A stretch of 40,391 nt of DNA, from contig NZ_ANAD01000085.1 in the NCBI RefSeq assembly GCF_000341245.1, positions 68,724-109,114 on the forward strand. The letters run 5' to 3'. This DNA is from Nocardiopsis halophila DSM 44494. GTDB taxonomy: Bacteria > Actinomycetota > Actinomycetes > Streptosporangiales > Streptosporangiaceae. Shown piece by piece: positions 23,933-31,388 of this stretch. Within the stretch, counting starts at the first letter, position 1. Each line of letters opens with the position of its first letter. The notes below the pieces were generated by a model that was not told where the DNA came from, searched no databases, and was given only the letters and a program-made list of their open reading frames with translations. Position numbers and translations under genes: made by a program.

Positions 23933-24848
23933 CCGGGTCCTTGCCGAGGCTCCGGGCGCGGTCGGCCGCCTCCCGGCCGCCTGCCAGCGACTTGTCGGCG
24001 GCGATGTCGACGCGGACCGGCATCTCCATCGACCGCCACTCGTCGTCCGTGAGCGTGCGCGGGACCTGAGTGGGGGCGGCGTAGTGCTCGGACCCCTCGT
24101 CCACCATCACCGACATCGGCGTGCGCTCCCGTACCTCCTCGACCGTGGTGCCGCCGATCTCCGCCATCGCTCGGTCCTTCCAGGCCTGGGGCGCGGGCAG
24201 GACCAGCAGCGACGACCACAGGTACACCGAGGCGGGCAGCGCTTCGAGCACCATCACCGGTTCGAGCAGTGTCAGAGAGGCCACCCGTCCGGGGCGGTCG
24301 AGGGCATGGACGGCGGCGACGGCCCCGCCGAAGGAGTGCCCCACCATGTGCGCGCGGTCGATGTCCAGGCCCGCGAGCATCTGCTCGACCCACTCCGCCC
24401 GATCGTCGAACGAGGTGAAGGGGACCGACTGGGTGGACATCCCGGAGTCGCCGATCGCGTCCATGGCGTACAGGGTGCGGTCGCCGATCCAGGAGGGGAG
24501 GTTGTCGCCCCACATCGGCGCGCCGGAGCCCGCCCCCGGCAGGAGCACGACCGGCAGGCGGGTTTCCGCGTCGTCGCCGGCCGCCCACTCGTAGACGCGC
24601 ACGGTGCCGAACTCCGTGCGGACGTCGTGGGTGCGGGTCGGTTCTGGCAGGTCCGCCATCACGGCGTCGTAGGCGGCCCGGTAGGAGGCGTACCCCTTTT
24701 GGCCGCGCCAGTGGCCGACCTGCGGCTCGGGTGAGACGAGGGCGGCCGCCTTGTCGACGACCAGCCAGGCGGCGACCAGGACCGCGAGGACCTTGAGCAC
24801 CGTGAGGGCACGGCGCCGCCGGGGCCGGCGGTTCGGTTCGGTGCTCAT
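23835..24848 (-). CDS. Alpha/beta-fold hydrolase, membrane-anchored
   Basis: 337 residues. An N-terminal basic stretch and one helix (about 15-35, LTVLKVLAVLVAAWLVVDKAAAL) anchor the enzyme, with the catalytic domain outside. Nucleophile elbow GHSFGG (Ser about 170), oxyanion region LLPGAGSGAPMWG, and catalytic His in WPETTHSLP near the C-terminus; the acid is probably in VRVDIAADKSL. It belongs to the general epoxide-hydrolase/haloperoxidase-like group; the substrate is unknown. It is divergent from a TetR regulator across two operators, so it is likely that regulator's target. The 3' end overlaps the DUF397 reading frame by about 100 bp. Confidence 0.88.
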   Translation of the reverse strand: MSTEPNRRPRRRRALTVLKVLAVLVAAWLVVDKAAALVSPEPQVGHWRGQKGYASYRAAYDAVMADLPEPTRTHDVRTEFGTVRVYEWAAGDDAETRLPVVLLPGAGSGAPMWGDNLPSWIGDRTLYAMDAIGDSGMSTQSVPFTSFDDRAEWVEQMLAGLDIDRAHMVGHSFGGAVAAVHALDRPGRVASLTLLEPVMVLEALPASVYLWSSLLVLPAPQAWKDRAMAEIGGTTVEEVRERTPMSVMVDEGSEHYAAPTQVPRTLTDDEWRSMEMPVRVDIAADKSLAGGREAADRARSLGKDPVTVWPETTHSLPMQAADRLGPELEGYWATHDR

Positions 24849-24861
24849 GGAGACCCCCGTA

Positions 24862-24875
24862 AATACAGTCGTATT
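24862..24875. promoter_or_regulatory. TetR-type operator 1
   Basis: AATAC-AGTC-GTATT, an inverted repeat with 5-bp arms, 13 bp upstream of the hydrolase start (24848). It matches the outer arms of operator 2 exactly, with a centre-to-centre distance of 44 bp, roughly four helical turns. Confidence 0.75.
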
Positions 24876-24905
24876 GATCGCTGGATGCGAGTGTACCCGC
24901 CTGTC

Positions 24906-24919
24906 AATACGGCCGTATT
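24906..24919. promoter_or_regulatory. TetR-type operator 2
   Basis: AATACGGCCGTATT, a perfect 14-bp palindrome, 21 bp upstream of the TetR start. It overlaps the likely -35 region of the TetR promoter (TAGGGT -10 at 24929-24934, 6 nt before the ATG, so the mRNA may be leaderless). Confidence 0.8.
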
Positions 24920-24940
24920 CACCGCCGCTAGGGTGGGGGT

Positions 24941-25525
24941 ATGGACGGCATGGACAGCTTGGACACCACGGACCCCGACGACCGCCGGACGGCGATCATC
25001 CACGCGGTGTGGCAGGTGATCGCCGAGAGCGGCATGGGCGCGGTGTCGATGCGCAACGTGGCGGCGGCCGCGGGGGTGTCGGTGGGCAGGATCCAGTACC
25101 GGTTCCGCAGCAAGGACGAGTTGCTGCGGGCCAGCCTGGAGGCGATGGTGGCGTGGGCGGACGATCTCCACTCCGCGGCGACCGAGGGGGTCGGCGACCG
25201 CGAGGCGCTGTGGCGCCTCATCGCGGCCCCGATCCCGCTGGCGGAGTCGTCGCGGGCGATGGTGTCGGTGTTCCATCAGTACGTGGCCGCCGGTATCAGC
25301 CATCCAGGGCTGGCCGAGGTGCTGGTGGAGGCCAAGGAGGGCGCGGAGGTCGAGACGGCGAGGCTGCTCGCCCGGATCGCCCCCGGAACCGCGGATCCCC
25401 GCAGGACCGCACGGTCCCTCATGGCGACCGCCGACGGGCTGACCATGCGGGTGCTGATCGGAGGGTTGTCGGTCGCTGAGGCGGAACGCACCCTGCGCGC
25501 CGAGGTGGACCGGGCGACGGACTGA
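24941..25525 (+). CDS. TetR-family transcriptional regulator
   Basis: 194 residues. HTH about 16-62 (AIIHAVWQVIAESGMGAVSMRNVAAAAGVSVGRIQYRFRSKDELLRASLEAMV). The C-terminal ligand domain (about 75-190) is typical of the TetR C-terminal families, with no clear ligand motif. ATG 24941 (or 24950) is directly after a TAGGGT -10 box. Divergent from the alpha/beta hydrolase; two AATACNNNNGTATT operators occupy the 92-bp spacer, implying that it represses both genes until a small molecule, possibly a substrate of the hydrolase, is present. Confidence 0.92.
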   Translation: MDGMDSLDTTDPDDRRTAIIHAVWQVIAESGMGAVSMRNVAAAAGVSVGRIQYRFRSKDELLRASLEAMVAWADDLHSAATEGVGDREALWRLIAAPIPLAESSRAMVSVFHQYVAAGISHPGLAEVLVEAKEGAEVETARLLARIAPGTADPRRTARSLMATADGLTMRVLIGGLSVAEAERTLRAEVDRATD

Positions 25526-25984
25526 TACCGGGGCCAGAGGTTCACGGCGCTGAGATCGCCGACTCTTCTGCGGTGCTCGGACCGAAACAGGTCGACTCCC
25601 TCGCGGTTCTCCATGGCCGCCGCCATTGATCCTGATCTCGGCAGTGGCCTCGGCCGAAGCGCTCAGGACGAAAGGCGGATCCGTTCGTTCGCGGGGGCGG
25701 TTCTCCGCTCTCGGCAACGGGATTCGGACGAACCTATGGACTTATGTGTTGTCCGAATAGCGGGGATATCACGGGTGTGGCTTGTGTCGGCGCTCACTCT
25801 ACTCATGAGTATACGGAGGAGTAGTCCTTCACTCCGCTCTTGACCGGCGCATCTTCGGACACCGGATGCAACGGCGAAACGAGCGTTGAATCGTGCCTCC
25901 CTTTACCCCCGTTCCCCGTCACTCACAGCGAAGCTAGGCTGACCGCGCCATTTCGTCCTCCAAACGAACCAAAGGAGTGACCAG
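25526..25984. other. 459-bp intergenic region with inverted repeats and a probable promoter
   Basis: No convincing gene. It contains an 8-bp inverted repeat ATTCGGAC (25722-25729) / GTCCGAAT (25751-25758), a 12-bp palindrome TACTCATGAGTA (25800-25811), and a TAGGCT -10-like box (25935-25940) about 45 bp before the crystallin-like gene. The 25720-25830 part is less GC-rich than the rest. It probably carries the control region of the secreted-protein cluster. Confidence 0.4.
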
Positions 25985-26515
25985 GTGAAGAAAACGCTTC
26001 CCCGTGCCGCGGTCGGCGGCGCGACCCTGCTGCTGGGCACGGTGCTCACCTCCGGGACGGCGGCCGCCGAAGCCGAAGAGCCCGAAGAGCACTGTGTCGC
26101 CGACATGGACACCGGCGAGCAGACGTGCTTCGCCACCCTGGACGCAGCGCTCTCCGCCGCCGAGGCGGAGACCGGTCCCTCCGGCCCCACTGCCCTGGGC
26201 GCGGAAACGAACGCCCAGAACGACGTCATCGTGGGCACCTTCTTCACTGAACGGGGCTACGGCGGAAACTCCCTGACGGTCACGGCCGAGGCCCCCTGCG
26301 TCAAGGACGGCTGGGTGGACTACCAGTTCAACCTGACCGGAGACTTCGCGGACTGGGCCGACGACATCACCTCGGCCCAGCCGTGGGCCAACTGCTGGAT
26401 CTGGCTCTATCCCGAGGCCGACCTCGGCGGGGACCGCGACGGCCCGTACAAGGAGAACACCGCCTATGTCGGCGACTTCATGAACGACCGCACCGTCTCG
26501 ATCGGGTTCAGCTGA
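25985..26515 (+). CDS. Secreted crystallin-like (gamma-crystallin / I36 inhibitor-like) protein
   Basis: 176 residues. Sec signal about 1-28 (TLLLGTVLTSGTAAAEA). The mature part starts with EHCVADMDTGEQTCFATLDAALSAA, a segment shared with actinobacterial peptidase-inhibitor I36-like/beta-gamma-crystallin proteins. The C-terminal half (GTFFTERGYGGNSLTV ... CWIWLYPEADLGGDRDGPYKENTAYVGDFMNDRTVSIGF) has the Tyr/Gly Greek-key look with four Cys. Start GTG 25985 with AAAGGAG. It could bind Ca2+ or act as a protease inhibitor; neither is shown by the sequence. It lies 67 bp upstream of the two tandem beta-rich paralogues and is probably co-transcribed. Confidence 0.72.
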   Translation: MKKTLPRAAVGGATLLLGTVLTSGTAAAEAEEPEEHCVADMDTGEQTCFATLDAALSAAEAETGPSGPTALGAETNAQNDVIVGTFFTERGYGGNSLTVTAEAPCVKDGWVDYQFNLTGDFADWADDITSAQPWANCWIWLYPEADLGGDRDGPYKENTAYVGDFMNDRTVSIGFS

Positions 26516-26582
26516 GCGCCTTCCCCTGCCTCTGAAGCGCCCCACGTGCCCCCCACTTCTGAGAGGAAGACGGAATCCCCCT

Positions 26583-27194
26583 ATGCGAAAACGATGGACC
26601 CTCCCCGCCGCCATGACCGCCGCGTCGCTCATGGTGGGGTTCTTTCCCGCACCGGCCTACGCCGACCACGAGGACACGCCGACCTCGCGCCAGCTCCTGG
26701 AGAAGTGCGACAACGGCACCGACGTCTGCGTCTTCCACCCCGAAGGCCGTCCCGAATACGTCGCCGGCCCGAAACGGCAGGTCGGCAAGGAGGTCTATAA
26801 CTGCACCGACCGGGAGCAGCGGTTCGAGGTCGGCTGGTCCGACACCACCTCCGAGTCCAACAGCATCGGCCTGTCCCTGAGCGCCGAATACGGCTTCGCC
26901 GAGGTGTTCACGAGCACCTTCGAGGCGACCTACGGCCACACGTGGACGAACTCGCACACCGAGAGCCAGACCACCTACGTCTTCACCGGCCCCGGCGAAG
27001 TGGGCCGGGTGGAGCGCCGGCCGCGGATGGAGCGGGTCGGCGGCACCTATGAGCTGCACTTCCCCGACCGCTACTACGGCCATTACTACTGGTACGTGCC
27101 CTTCGAGGCCACCGGGCCCGCGCCGGGCGGCGACGAGGCGATCGTGCAGAAGACCCGTCCCATGACCGAGGCGGAGAGGAACGCGTGCCCGTGA
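26583..27194 (+). CDS. Secreted beta-rich protein with aerolysin-like Ser/Thr pattern, paralogue 1
   Basis: 203 residues. Sec signal 1-26 (PAPAYA). Four mature Cys (42, 49, 74, 202) suggest two disulfides. Residues about 82-135 form long amphipathic strands dominated by alternating Ser/Thr (VGWSDTTSESNSIGLSLSAE then YGFAEVFTSTFEATYGHTWT then NSHTESQTTY). This is the pattern of the membrane-insertion hairpin of aerolysin/ETX-MTX2 pore formers. It is followed by a conserved TYELHFPDRYYGHYYWY segment. It is shorter than most aerolysin-fold proteins, so the match is structural inference. GAGAGGAAG precedes ATG 26583. Overlaps its paralogue by about 10 nt. Confidence 0.7.
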   Translation: MRKRWTLPAAMTAASLMVGFFPAPAYADHEDTPTSRQLLEKCDNGTDVCVFHPEGRPEYVAGPKRQVGKEVYNCTDREQRFEVGWSDTTSESNSIGLSLSAEYGFAEVFTSTFEATYGHTWTNSHTESQTTYVFTGPGEVGRVERRPRMERVGGTYELHFPDRYYGHYYWYVPFEATGPAPGGDEAIVQKTRPMTEAERNACP

Positions 27195-27820
27195 CCATGC
27201 CAGCGCCGCTCCGCCGGACCATGCTCGCCTGCGGCTCCGCCGCGGCGGCCTTCGTTCTCGCGGCCGGGCCCGCCGCGCCGGCCCACGCCGACCACGAGGA
27301 CACGCCCACCGTGCGCCAGCTCCTGGAGAAGTGCGACAACGGCACCGACGTCTGCGACTTCCACCCCGAGGGTCCGGTGCGGGAACACCAGGCGGCCCGC
27401 CACGCGGTCGGCGCCCCGGTCTACAACTGCACCGACCGGGAGCAGCTGATGTCGGTCGGCTGGTCCGACACCACCAGCGAGTCCAACAGCGTCGGCCTGT
27501 CGCTGGGAGGAGAGTACGGGTTCGCCGAGGTCTTCACGGTCTCCTTCAAGGTGACCTACGGGCACGAGTGGACGAACTCGCACACGGAGTCCCAGACCAC
27601 GACGGTCGCCACGGGGCCCGGTGAGGTCGGGCGGGTCTATGTCGGGCCGAGGATGCAGACCGTGAAGGGCACCTATGAGCTGCACTTCCCCGACCGCTAC
27701 TACGGCCACTACTACTGGTACGCACCCTTCGAGGCCACCGGCCCGACCGATGACCAGAGCGGAACCATCACCCAGTCGACGCGGCCCATGACCTCCGAGG
27801 AGAGAGCCGCATACTGCTGA
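27185..27820 (+). CDS. Secreted beta-rich protein with aerolysin-like Ser/Thr pattern, paralogue 2
   Basis: 211 residues from GTG 27185; GTG 27191 (GTGA overlap) and ATG 27197 are alternatives. It is a tandem paralogue of the preceding gene: DHEDTPTxRQLLEKCDNG, YNCTDREQ, GWSDTTSESNSxGLSL, YGFAEVF, TYELHFPDRYYGHYYWY and PFEATGP are shared. Sec signal ends about AHA. The four mature Cys are at matching positions. Differences cluster in the loop before YNC (residues about 62-78) and in the strand region. Translational coupling with paralogue 1 suggests equal amounts, as in a heteromeric assembly. A perfect palindromic terminator follows. Confidence 0.7.
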   Translation: MPVTMPAPLRRTMLACGSAAAAFVLAAGPAAPAHADHEDTPTVRQLLEKCDNGTDVCDFHPEGPVREHQAARHAVGAPVYNCTDREQLMSVGWSDTTSESNSVGLSLGGEYGFAEVFTVSFKVTYGHEWTNSHTESQTTTVATGPGEVGRVYVGPRMQTVKGTYELHFPDRYYGHYYWYAPFEATGPTDDQSGTITQSTRPMTSEERAAYC

Positions 27821-27826
27821 TCCGCA

Positions 27827-27850
27827 CCGGGGCCGGGCGCCCGGCCCCGG
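27827..27850 (+). terminator. Palindromic GC hairpin ending the secreted-protein operon
   Basis: A 24-bp perfect palindrome (CCGGGGCCGGGC plus its complement), 7 bp after the stop of the second paralogue. No T-tract, as usual in high-GC actinobacteria. Confidence 0.7.
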
Positions 27851-27914
27851 GTGAACGCGGACCGGAGGGCCGGGGCGGCGAAAGCGCGTTCCTCCGCCCC
27901 CATTGCGCTGACGT

Positions 27915-27933
27915 TAAAGTAAGCCTTACCTTA
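27915..27933. promoter_or_regulatory. Iron box (IdeR/DmdR/DtxR-type operator)
   Basis: TAAAGTAAGCCTTACCTTA agrees at 18 of 19 positions with the TWAGGTWAGSCTWACCTWA consensus of IdeR/DmdR operators, differing only at base 4. It lies about 100 bp upstream of the siderophore-interacting protein gene, so that gene is likely repressed by iron. Confidence 0.88.
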
Positions 27934-28035
27934 GGGTGTGCATCGCAGCGGTGATGTCCCGGGGGCGGGCCCTACTGCCATGGGCCGGATCCGTCCCCGG
28001 GGGCCACCGGAGCCCGGGGACGAGGAGTGGACCGC

Positions 28036-28845
28036 ATGCCCGCGCAGACCCGTACGGAGAGAACCGCCGAGCGCCACGGCGTCACTGCCGTCGCCGCCCA
28101 TGCGCGCCGCTCGCGGCGGATCGCCGACCACATGGTCCGGGTGACCCTGGCCCACCCCGACTTCGCCGACGCGGTCCGCTTCCCCTACCACGGCCCCGAC
28201 CACCTCGTCCGGCTCTTCCTCCCCGGACCGACCGGGGCGCTGAACCTCCCCCGGTCCTCGGCGGGCTGGTGGAAGGAGGTCCAGGCCATGGACGAGGCCG
28301 ACCGGCCCCGCGTGCGCAACTACACCGTGCGCCGGATCGACCGCGGCCTCGGCGAGATCGACGTCGACTTCGTCCTCCACATGGACAACGCCGGCCCCGC
28401 CGCCGCCTGGGCCGCCCAGGTCCGCCCCGGCGACGAGATCGGGGTCCTGAGCGACCGCGCGGGCTACGCGCCGCCCGCCGGCGCCCGGTCCCTCCTCCTC
28501 GTCGCCGACGAGACGGCGCAGCCCGCCCTCGCCGCCGTCATCGAGTCGCTCCCGGCCGATGTGCGCGCGCTGGCGGTCCTGGAGTACAAGCCGGGAACGG
28601 CGCCCGAACTGCCCGCCCGCCCCGGCGTCGAGTGCGTCCACCTCCACCCGTCCCCGGGCGCCGCCCCCGGCGAGGCGGCCCTCGCCCACCTGGAGCCCCG
28701 CGACCTCGGGGCCCTCGACTACGCCTGGATCTCCGGCGAATCGACCCTGGCGACCTCTGTCCGCCGCCACCTGGTCACCGGCCGGGGCATGGACAAGGAG
28801 CGCGTCTTCTTCTGCGGCTACTGGAAGCAGGGCGTCTCCCACTGA
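28036..28845 (+). CDS. Siderophore-interacting protein (FAD ferric-siderophore reductase)
   Basis: 269 residues, no signal; cytoplasmic. N-terminal FAD-binding domain with the family motif VRNYTVRR (about residues 93-100), followed by the NAD(P)H-binding half, and the conserved C-terminal VFFCGYWKQG. The family (ViuB/SIP) reduces ferric siderophores after import to release Fe(II). ATG 28036 is chosen over GTG 28027 because GGACGAGGAG sits 9 nt upstream of the ATG. The iron box at 27915 indicates induction on iron starvation. No siderophore genes are in the window. Confidence 0.92.
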   Translation: MPAQTRTERTAERHGVTAVAAHARRSRRIADHMVRVTLAHPDFADAVRFPYHGPDHLVRLFLPGPTGALNLPRSSAGWWKEVQAMDEADRPRVRNYTVRRIDRGLGEIDVDFVLHMDNAGPAAAWAAQVRPGDEIGVLSDRAGYAPPAGARSLLLVADETAQPALAAVIESLPADVRALAVLEYKPGTAPELPARPGVECVHLHPSPGAAPGEAALAHLEPRDLGALDYAWISGESTLATSVRRHLVTGRGMDKERVFFCGYWKQGVSH

Positions 28846-28891
28846 CGCCGCCCCACCGGCCCCGGCGGTCCGTCCGCGTCCGCAAAGAGGG

Positions 28892-28917
28892 TGTCATCCC
28901 ATTGAATGTCATCCCAT
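28892..28917. repeat. Short tandem direct repeat
   Basis: TGTCATCCCAT occurs at 28892-28902 and 28907-28917, a 15-bp period, in the gap between the siderophore gene and the DUF4360 gene. Possibly two half-sites for an activator of the promoter at 28988; no further evidence. Confidence 0.45.
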
Positions 28918-28987
28918 GAGAGATTGACCCCAGACATTCACATTCATCTTTCCCGTCGACTGGGAAGAACGATCACGAGCAGGGGGA

Positions 28988-29016
28988 TTGACCCTGCGTA
29001 GTGGCATGCCTACCTT
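28988..29016 (+). promoter_or_regulatory. Predicted sigma70-type promoter of the DUF4360 gene
   Basis: TTGACC (28988-28993), 17-bp spacer, TACCTT (29011-29016). The start would be near 29023, giving an 85-nt leader. The same hexamers occur in the transporter promoter at 12602-12631. Confidence 0.6.
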
Positions 29017-29107
29017 CCAGGGGAAGCGTCCGCCCGGTGAGGCGGACGCCGCTCGGACCGGCCCCCACCCGGTCCGTACCGCATCCCCCACCGAAGGTTG
29101 GTCCCCC

Positions 29108-29773
29108 ATGCGCAGACCCCGCACCCTCCTCAGCGCGGCGGCCGCCGTGTCCGCAGCGGCCCTCGCCCTGTCCGCCTCCCCGGCGGCCGCTTCCGGCGGC
29201 CCCTCCTGGTGGCCGGAAGACCCCCCGCCCCCCGGGAAGGTGGAGATCGACCTGGTCAACGCCAACGGCTCCGGGTGCGCGCCCGGCACCACCGCCACCT
29301 CCGTGGCCCCGGACAAGACCGCCTTCACCGTGACCTACAGCGAGTACCTGGCCCAGGCGGGCGGCGGGTCGAGCCCGATCGACAGCCGGAAGAACTGCCA
29401 GCTCGCGGTCCTGGTCAGCGTCCCGCAGGGCTACACCTACGCCATCGCCCGCGCCGAGTACCGGGGATACGCCGACCTCGCGGACGGGGCCGAGGGCACC
29501 CAGAAGGCGAGCTACTACTTCCAGGGCATGCCCGAGACCGAGGCCGTCACCCACGAGCTGCCCGGGCCGTACCAGGACAACTGGCAGTTCAACGACCGCG
29601 CCAACGTGGCGATCTACGCGCCCTGCAACGCCGAGCGCAACTTCAACATCAACACCGAGCTGCGCGTGGACGCCGGCGACTCCGACCCCGACGAGCTGAG
29701 CTTCATGGCGATGGACTCCACCGACGCCAGCATCACCACCACCTACGTCTTCTCCTGGAAGAAGTGCGACTGA
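29108..29773 (+). CDS. Secreted DUF4360 family protein
   Basis: 221 residues. Sec signal about 1-28 (SASPAAAS), then a Pro-rich linker (WWPEDPPPPGK). The domain opens with VEIDLVNANGSGCAPGTTATSVAPDKTAFTVTYSEYLAQAG, typical of DUF4360, and has Cys pairs (GSGC, KNCQL, APCNAE, KKCD). Likely a beta-rich secreted protein found in streptomycetes and fungi; function unknown. It has its own promoter and ends at a perfect 10-bp stem terminator (29791-29817). Confidence 0.88.
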   Translation: MRRPRTLLSAAAAVSAAALALSASPAAASGGPSWWPEDPPPPGKVEIDLVNANGSGCAPGTTATSVAPDKTAFTVTYSEYLAQAGGGSSPIDSRKNCQLAVLVSVPQGYTYAIARAEYRGYADLADGAEGTQKASYYFQGMPETEAVTHELPGPYQDNWQFNDRANVAIYAPCNAERNFNINTELRVDAGDSDPDELSFMAMDSTDASITTTYVFSWKKCD

Positions 29774-29790
29774 CCGCCCCGGCTCCGTGC

Positions 29791-29817
29791 GCGCCCGGCC
29801 CTGCACAGGCCGGGCGC
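29791..29817. terminator. Hairpin terminator between convergent genes
   Basis: GCGCCCGGCC (29791-29800) and its exact complement (29808-29817) with a 7-nt loop, between the DUF4360 gene (plus) and the DUF6653 gene (minus). Probably bidirectional. Confidence 0.75.
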
Positions 29818-29861
29818 CTCCGTCCGCCGGGTCCGCTCGGGCGCGGACGCCGGAACCGGCC

Positions 29862-30395
29862 TCACGCCTTCGGGTCCGCCTCTCCGGCGGCGTCCCGGGT
29901 GTCCTGCTCGGCGGTCCGGCGCTTGTTCGCCTCGTAGTAGCGGACCATCTGGCTCCAGTAGACCATCGTCAGACCCATCGTCACCGCCGTCCCGACCACC
30001 GCCGGGGCCGCCTTGCGGCGCCAGGCGGAGGCCACCGCGACGGTGCTGGCGGCCGAGGCGGCGATCTGCACCGCGAAGGCGGCGTCCTTGGGGCCGTCGT
30101 CGATCCACTGCTCCTCGCCGAGCATCGCGCGGGTCGCCCAGTCGGAGTCGTCCTTCGGCTCCGGGAAGAGCACCGGATTCACCGCGAACCATGTGCCCAC
30201 CGCCACCGCGTGCTTCCAGTTCCGCGTCCACGCCGGGACGAGGACGAGAGGCGTGGTCGCCCAGCGGCTCCAAGCGCTCCGCGGGTTGGAGTGCCGGGCG
30301 AACACGGCCCGCCCCGCGCGGGCGATGAGGCTCGTGGGCGCACGGCCGTCGGCCGCGGAAGCGGGTGAGGGGACAGGGGCGGAGGGGTCCGCCAT
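29862..30395 (-). CDS. DUF6653 family membrane protein
   Basis: 177 residues. The conserved block ARHSNPRSAWSRWATTPLVLVPAWTRNWKHAVAVGTWFAVNPVLFPEP (about 34-80) identifies DUF6653. Three to four hydrophobic stretches, the last about residues 120-150 (AAPAVVGTAVTMGLTMVYWSQMV). The N-terminal leader is Pro/Ala-rich and the C-terminus is charged. Function unknown. It starts 13 bp after the GH12 gene ends on the same strand, so the two may share a transcript. Confidence 0.85.
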   Translation of the reverse strand: MADPSAPVPSPASAADGRAPTSLIARAGRAVFARHSNPRSAWSRWATTPLVLVPAWTRNWKHAVAVGTWFAVNPVLFPEPKDDSDWATRAMLGEEQWIDDGPKDAAFAVQIAASAASTVAVASAWRRKAAPAVVGTAVTMGLTMVYWSQMVRYYEANKRRTAEQDTRDAAGEADPKA

Positions 30396-30408
30396 CGCCG
30401 GACTCCGA

Positions 30409-31335
30409 TCATCGTCGTTCCAGAACGGTGCACGCCGACCAGGCTTCCCGGCTCACCGACGGTGACGCTACGCCCGTTCCCCGCGCGGAGGCAATGACAC
30501 CGTGGTGCCGCGATCGGCCACCGGTCACCCCCCGGGTGACGCGGTAGGCGGTGGTCTCCAGCACACCGGTGCCTTGGAAGACCTCGATCCCCGCCTGGAC
30601 ACTGGACAGGTACTGGTCGGGCTCCAGTGCGCCGCGGTCGGCCAGGTGGTCCGTGAACCCGGTCAGGTCGCCTTCGAAGGAGCGCGTCCCGCCGGTGTGC
30701 ACGAACGAGTGGACGTCCCAGAGGAGCTGCCCGTCGTCGTCCTCGACCGCCCCCTGGTACAGGTCCCACCGCTCGCCGCCGACCTCCACCGTGTCGATCC
30801 GCTCGCCCAGCGGGCCGGCGCCCCCGCGGGCCGACAGCCAGACCATGACCTCGTCGGCGGGGTCGTCGCTCCAGCCGGGGTCGGCGATGTCGTGCAGCCA
30901 CAGGTCGTAGGCGACCGCGACGGTCCCCTCGGTCCGGAGGTCGTACTCCCAAGCGGTCTCGAGGGCCCGTCCGGACGAGAGCCGGACCGGGAGCCCGGTG
31001 TCCTCGTCCGAGTTCCATCCCCAGTGCCACCCCAGGACCGAGCTGACATAGGACTTGACCTGGTACGGGTCGCCCTCCCAGTCCCACTCGGTGCGCCAGC
31101 CGATGGTGTCGCCGTCCTGGTACAGGTCCTCGACGCACTGGGAGCCCGAGCCGGCGTCCTGCCCCCACACGTTGTTGTTGAGCCAGTACTCGCCCATGGG
31201 GATCTCGCCGAACGGTTCGCAGACGGTGGTCGCCGTGGCCGGGTGGGCCGCGCCCGTGGAGAACGCGGCGGCGGTGAGGAGCAGCGCGGCCGCCGCGCCA
31301 CCGAGGCGGGCGGGGGTACGGGGGGTCGGCTCCAT
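30409..31335 (-). CDS. GH12 family endo-beta-glucanase (secreted)
   Basis: 308 residues. Sec signal about 1-36. GH12 features: YWLNNNVWGQDAG (about 50-62), VSSVLGWHWGW, YDLWLHDIADP, nucleophile Glu162 in DEVMVWL, and acid/base Glu251 in VQAGIEVFQGTGVLETTAYRV. Members hydrolyse beta-1,4-glucan or xyloglucan. The catalytic fold should end near residue 266; the last 42 residues (TRGVTGGRSRHHGV...) are basic, unrelated to GH12, and look like read-through past a lost stop. An AGCGCT-centred operator lies 54 bp upstream of the start. ATG 31335 has AGGAG 7 nt before. Confidence 0.9.
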   Translation of the reverse strand: MEPTPRTPARLGGAAAALLLTAAAFSTGAAHPATATTVCEPFGEIPMGEYWLNNNVWGQDAGSGSQCVEDLYQDGDTIGWRTEWDWEGDPYQVKSYVSSVLGWHWGWNSDEDTGLPVRLSSGRALETAWEYDLRTEGTVAVAYDLWLHDIADPGWSDDPADEVMVWLSARGGAGPLGERIDTVEVGGERWDLYQGAVEDDDGQLLWDVHSFVHTGGTRSFEGDLTGFTDHLADRGALEPDQYLSSVQAGIEVFQGTGVLETTAYRVTRGVTGGRSRHHGVIASARGTGVASPSVSREAWSACTVLERR

Positions 31336-31388
31336 GGCGGTTCTCCTGTTCTTGGGGAGGAGGACGGGAGGAAGGGACGGGCGGAGGG

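Noticed and set aside
25613-25843. Small plus-strand ORF in the intergenic region before the crystallin-like gene
   Set aside because: No Shine-Dalgarno, no recognisable domain and mixed composition; it covers inverted repeats that look regulatory.
26583-27820. Tandem paralogues as a toxin-antitoxin or toxin-immunity pair
   Set aside because: Both have signal peptides and the same domain; neither looks like a cytoplasmic antitoxin or a membrane immunity protein.
28892-28917. CRISPR-like short tandem repeats
   Set aside because: Only two 11-bp copies with a 4-bp gap; too short and too few for an array, and no cas genes are present.
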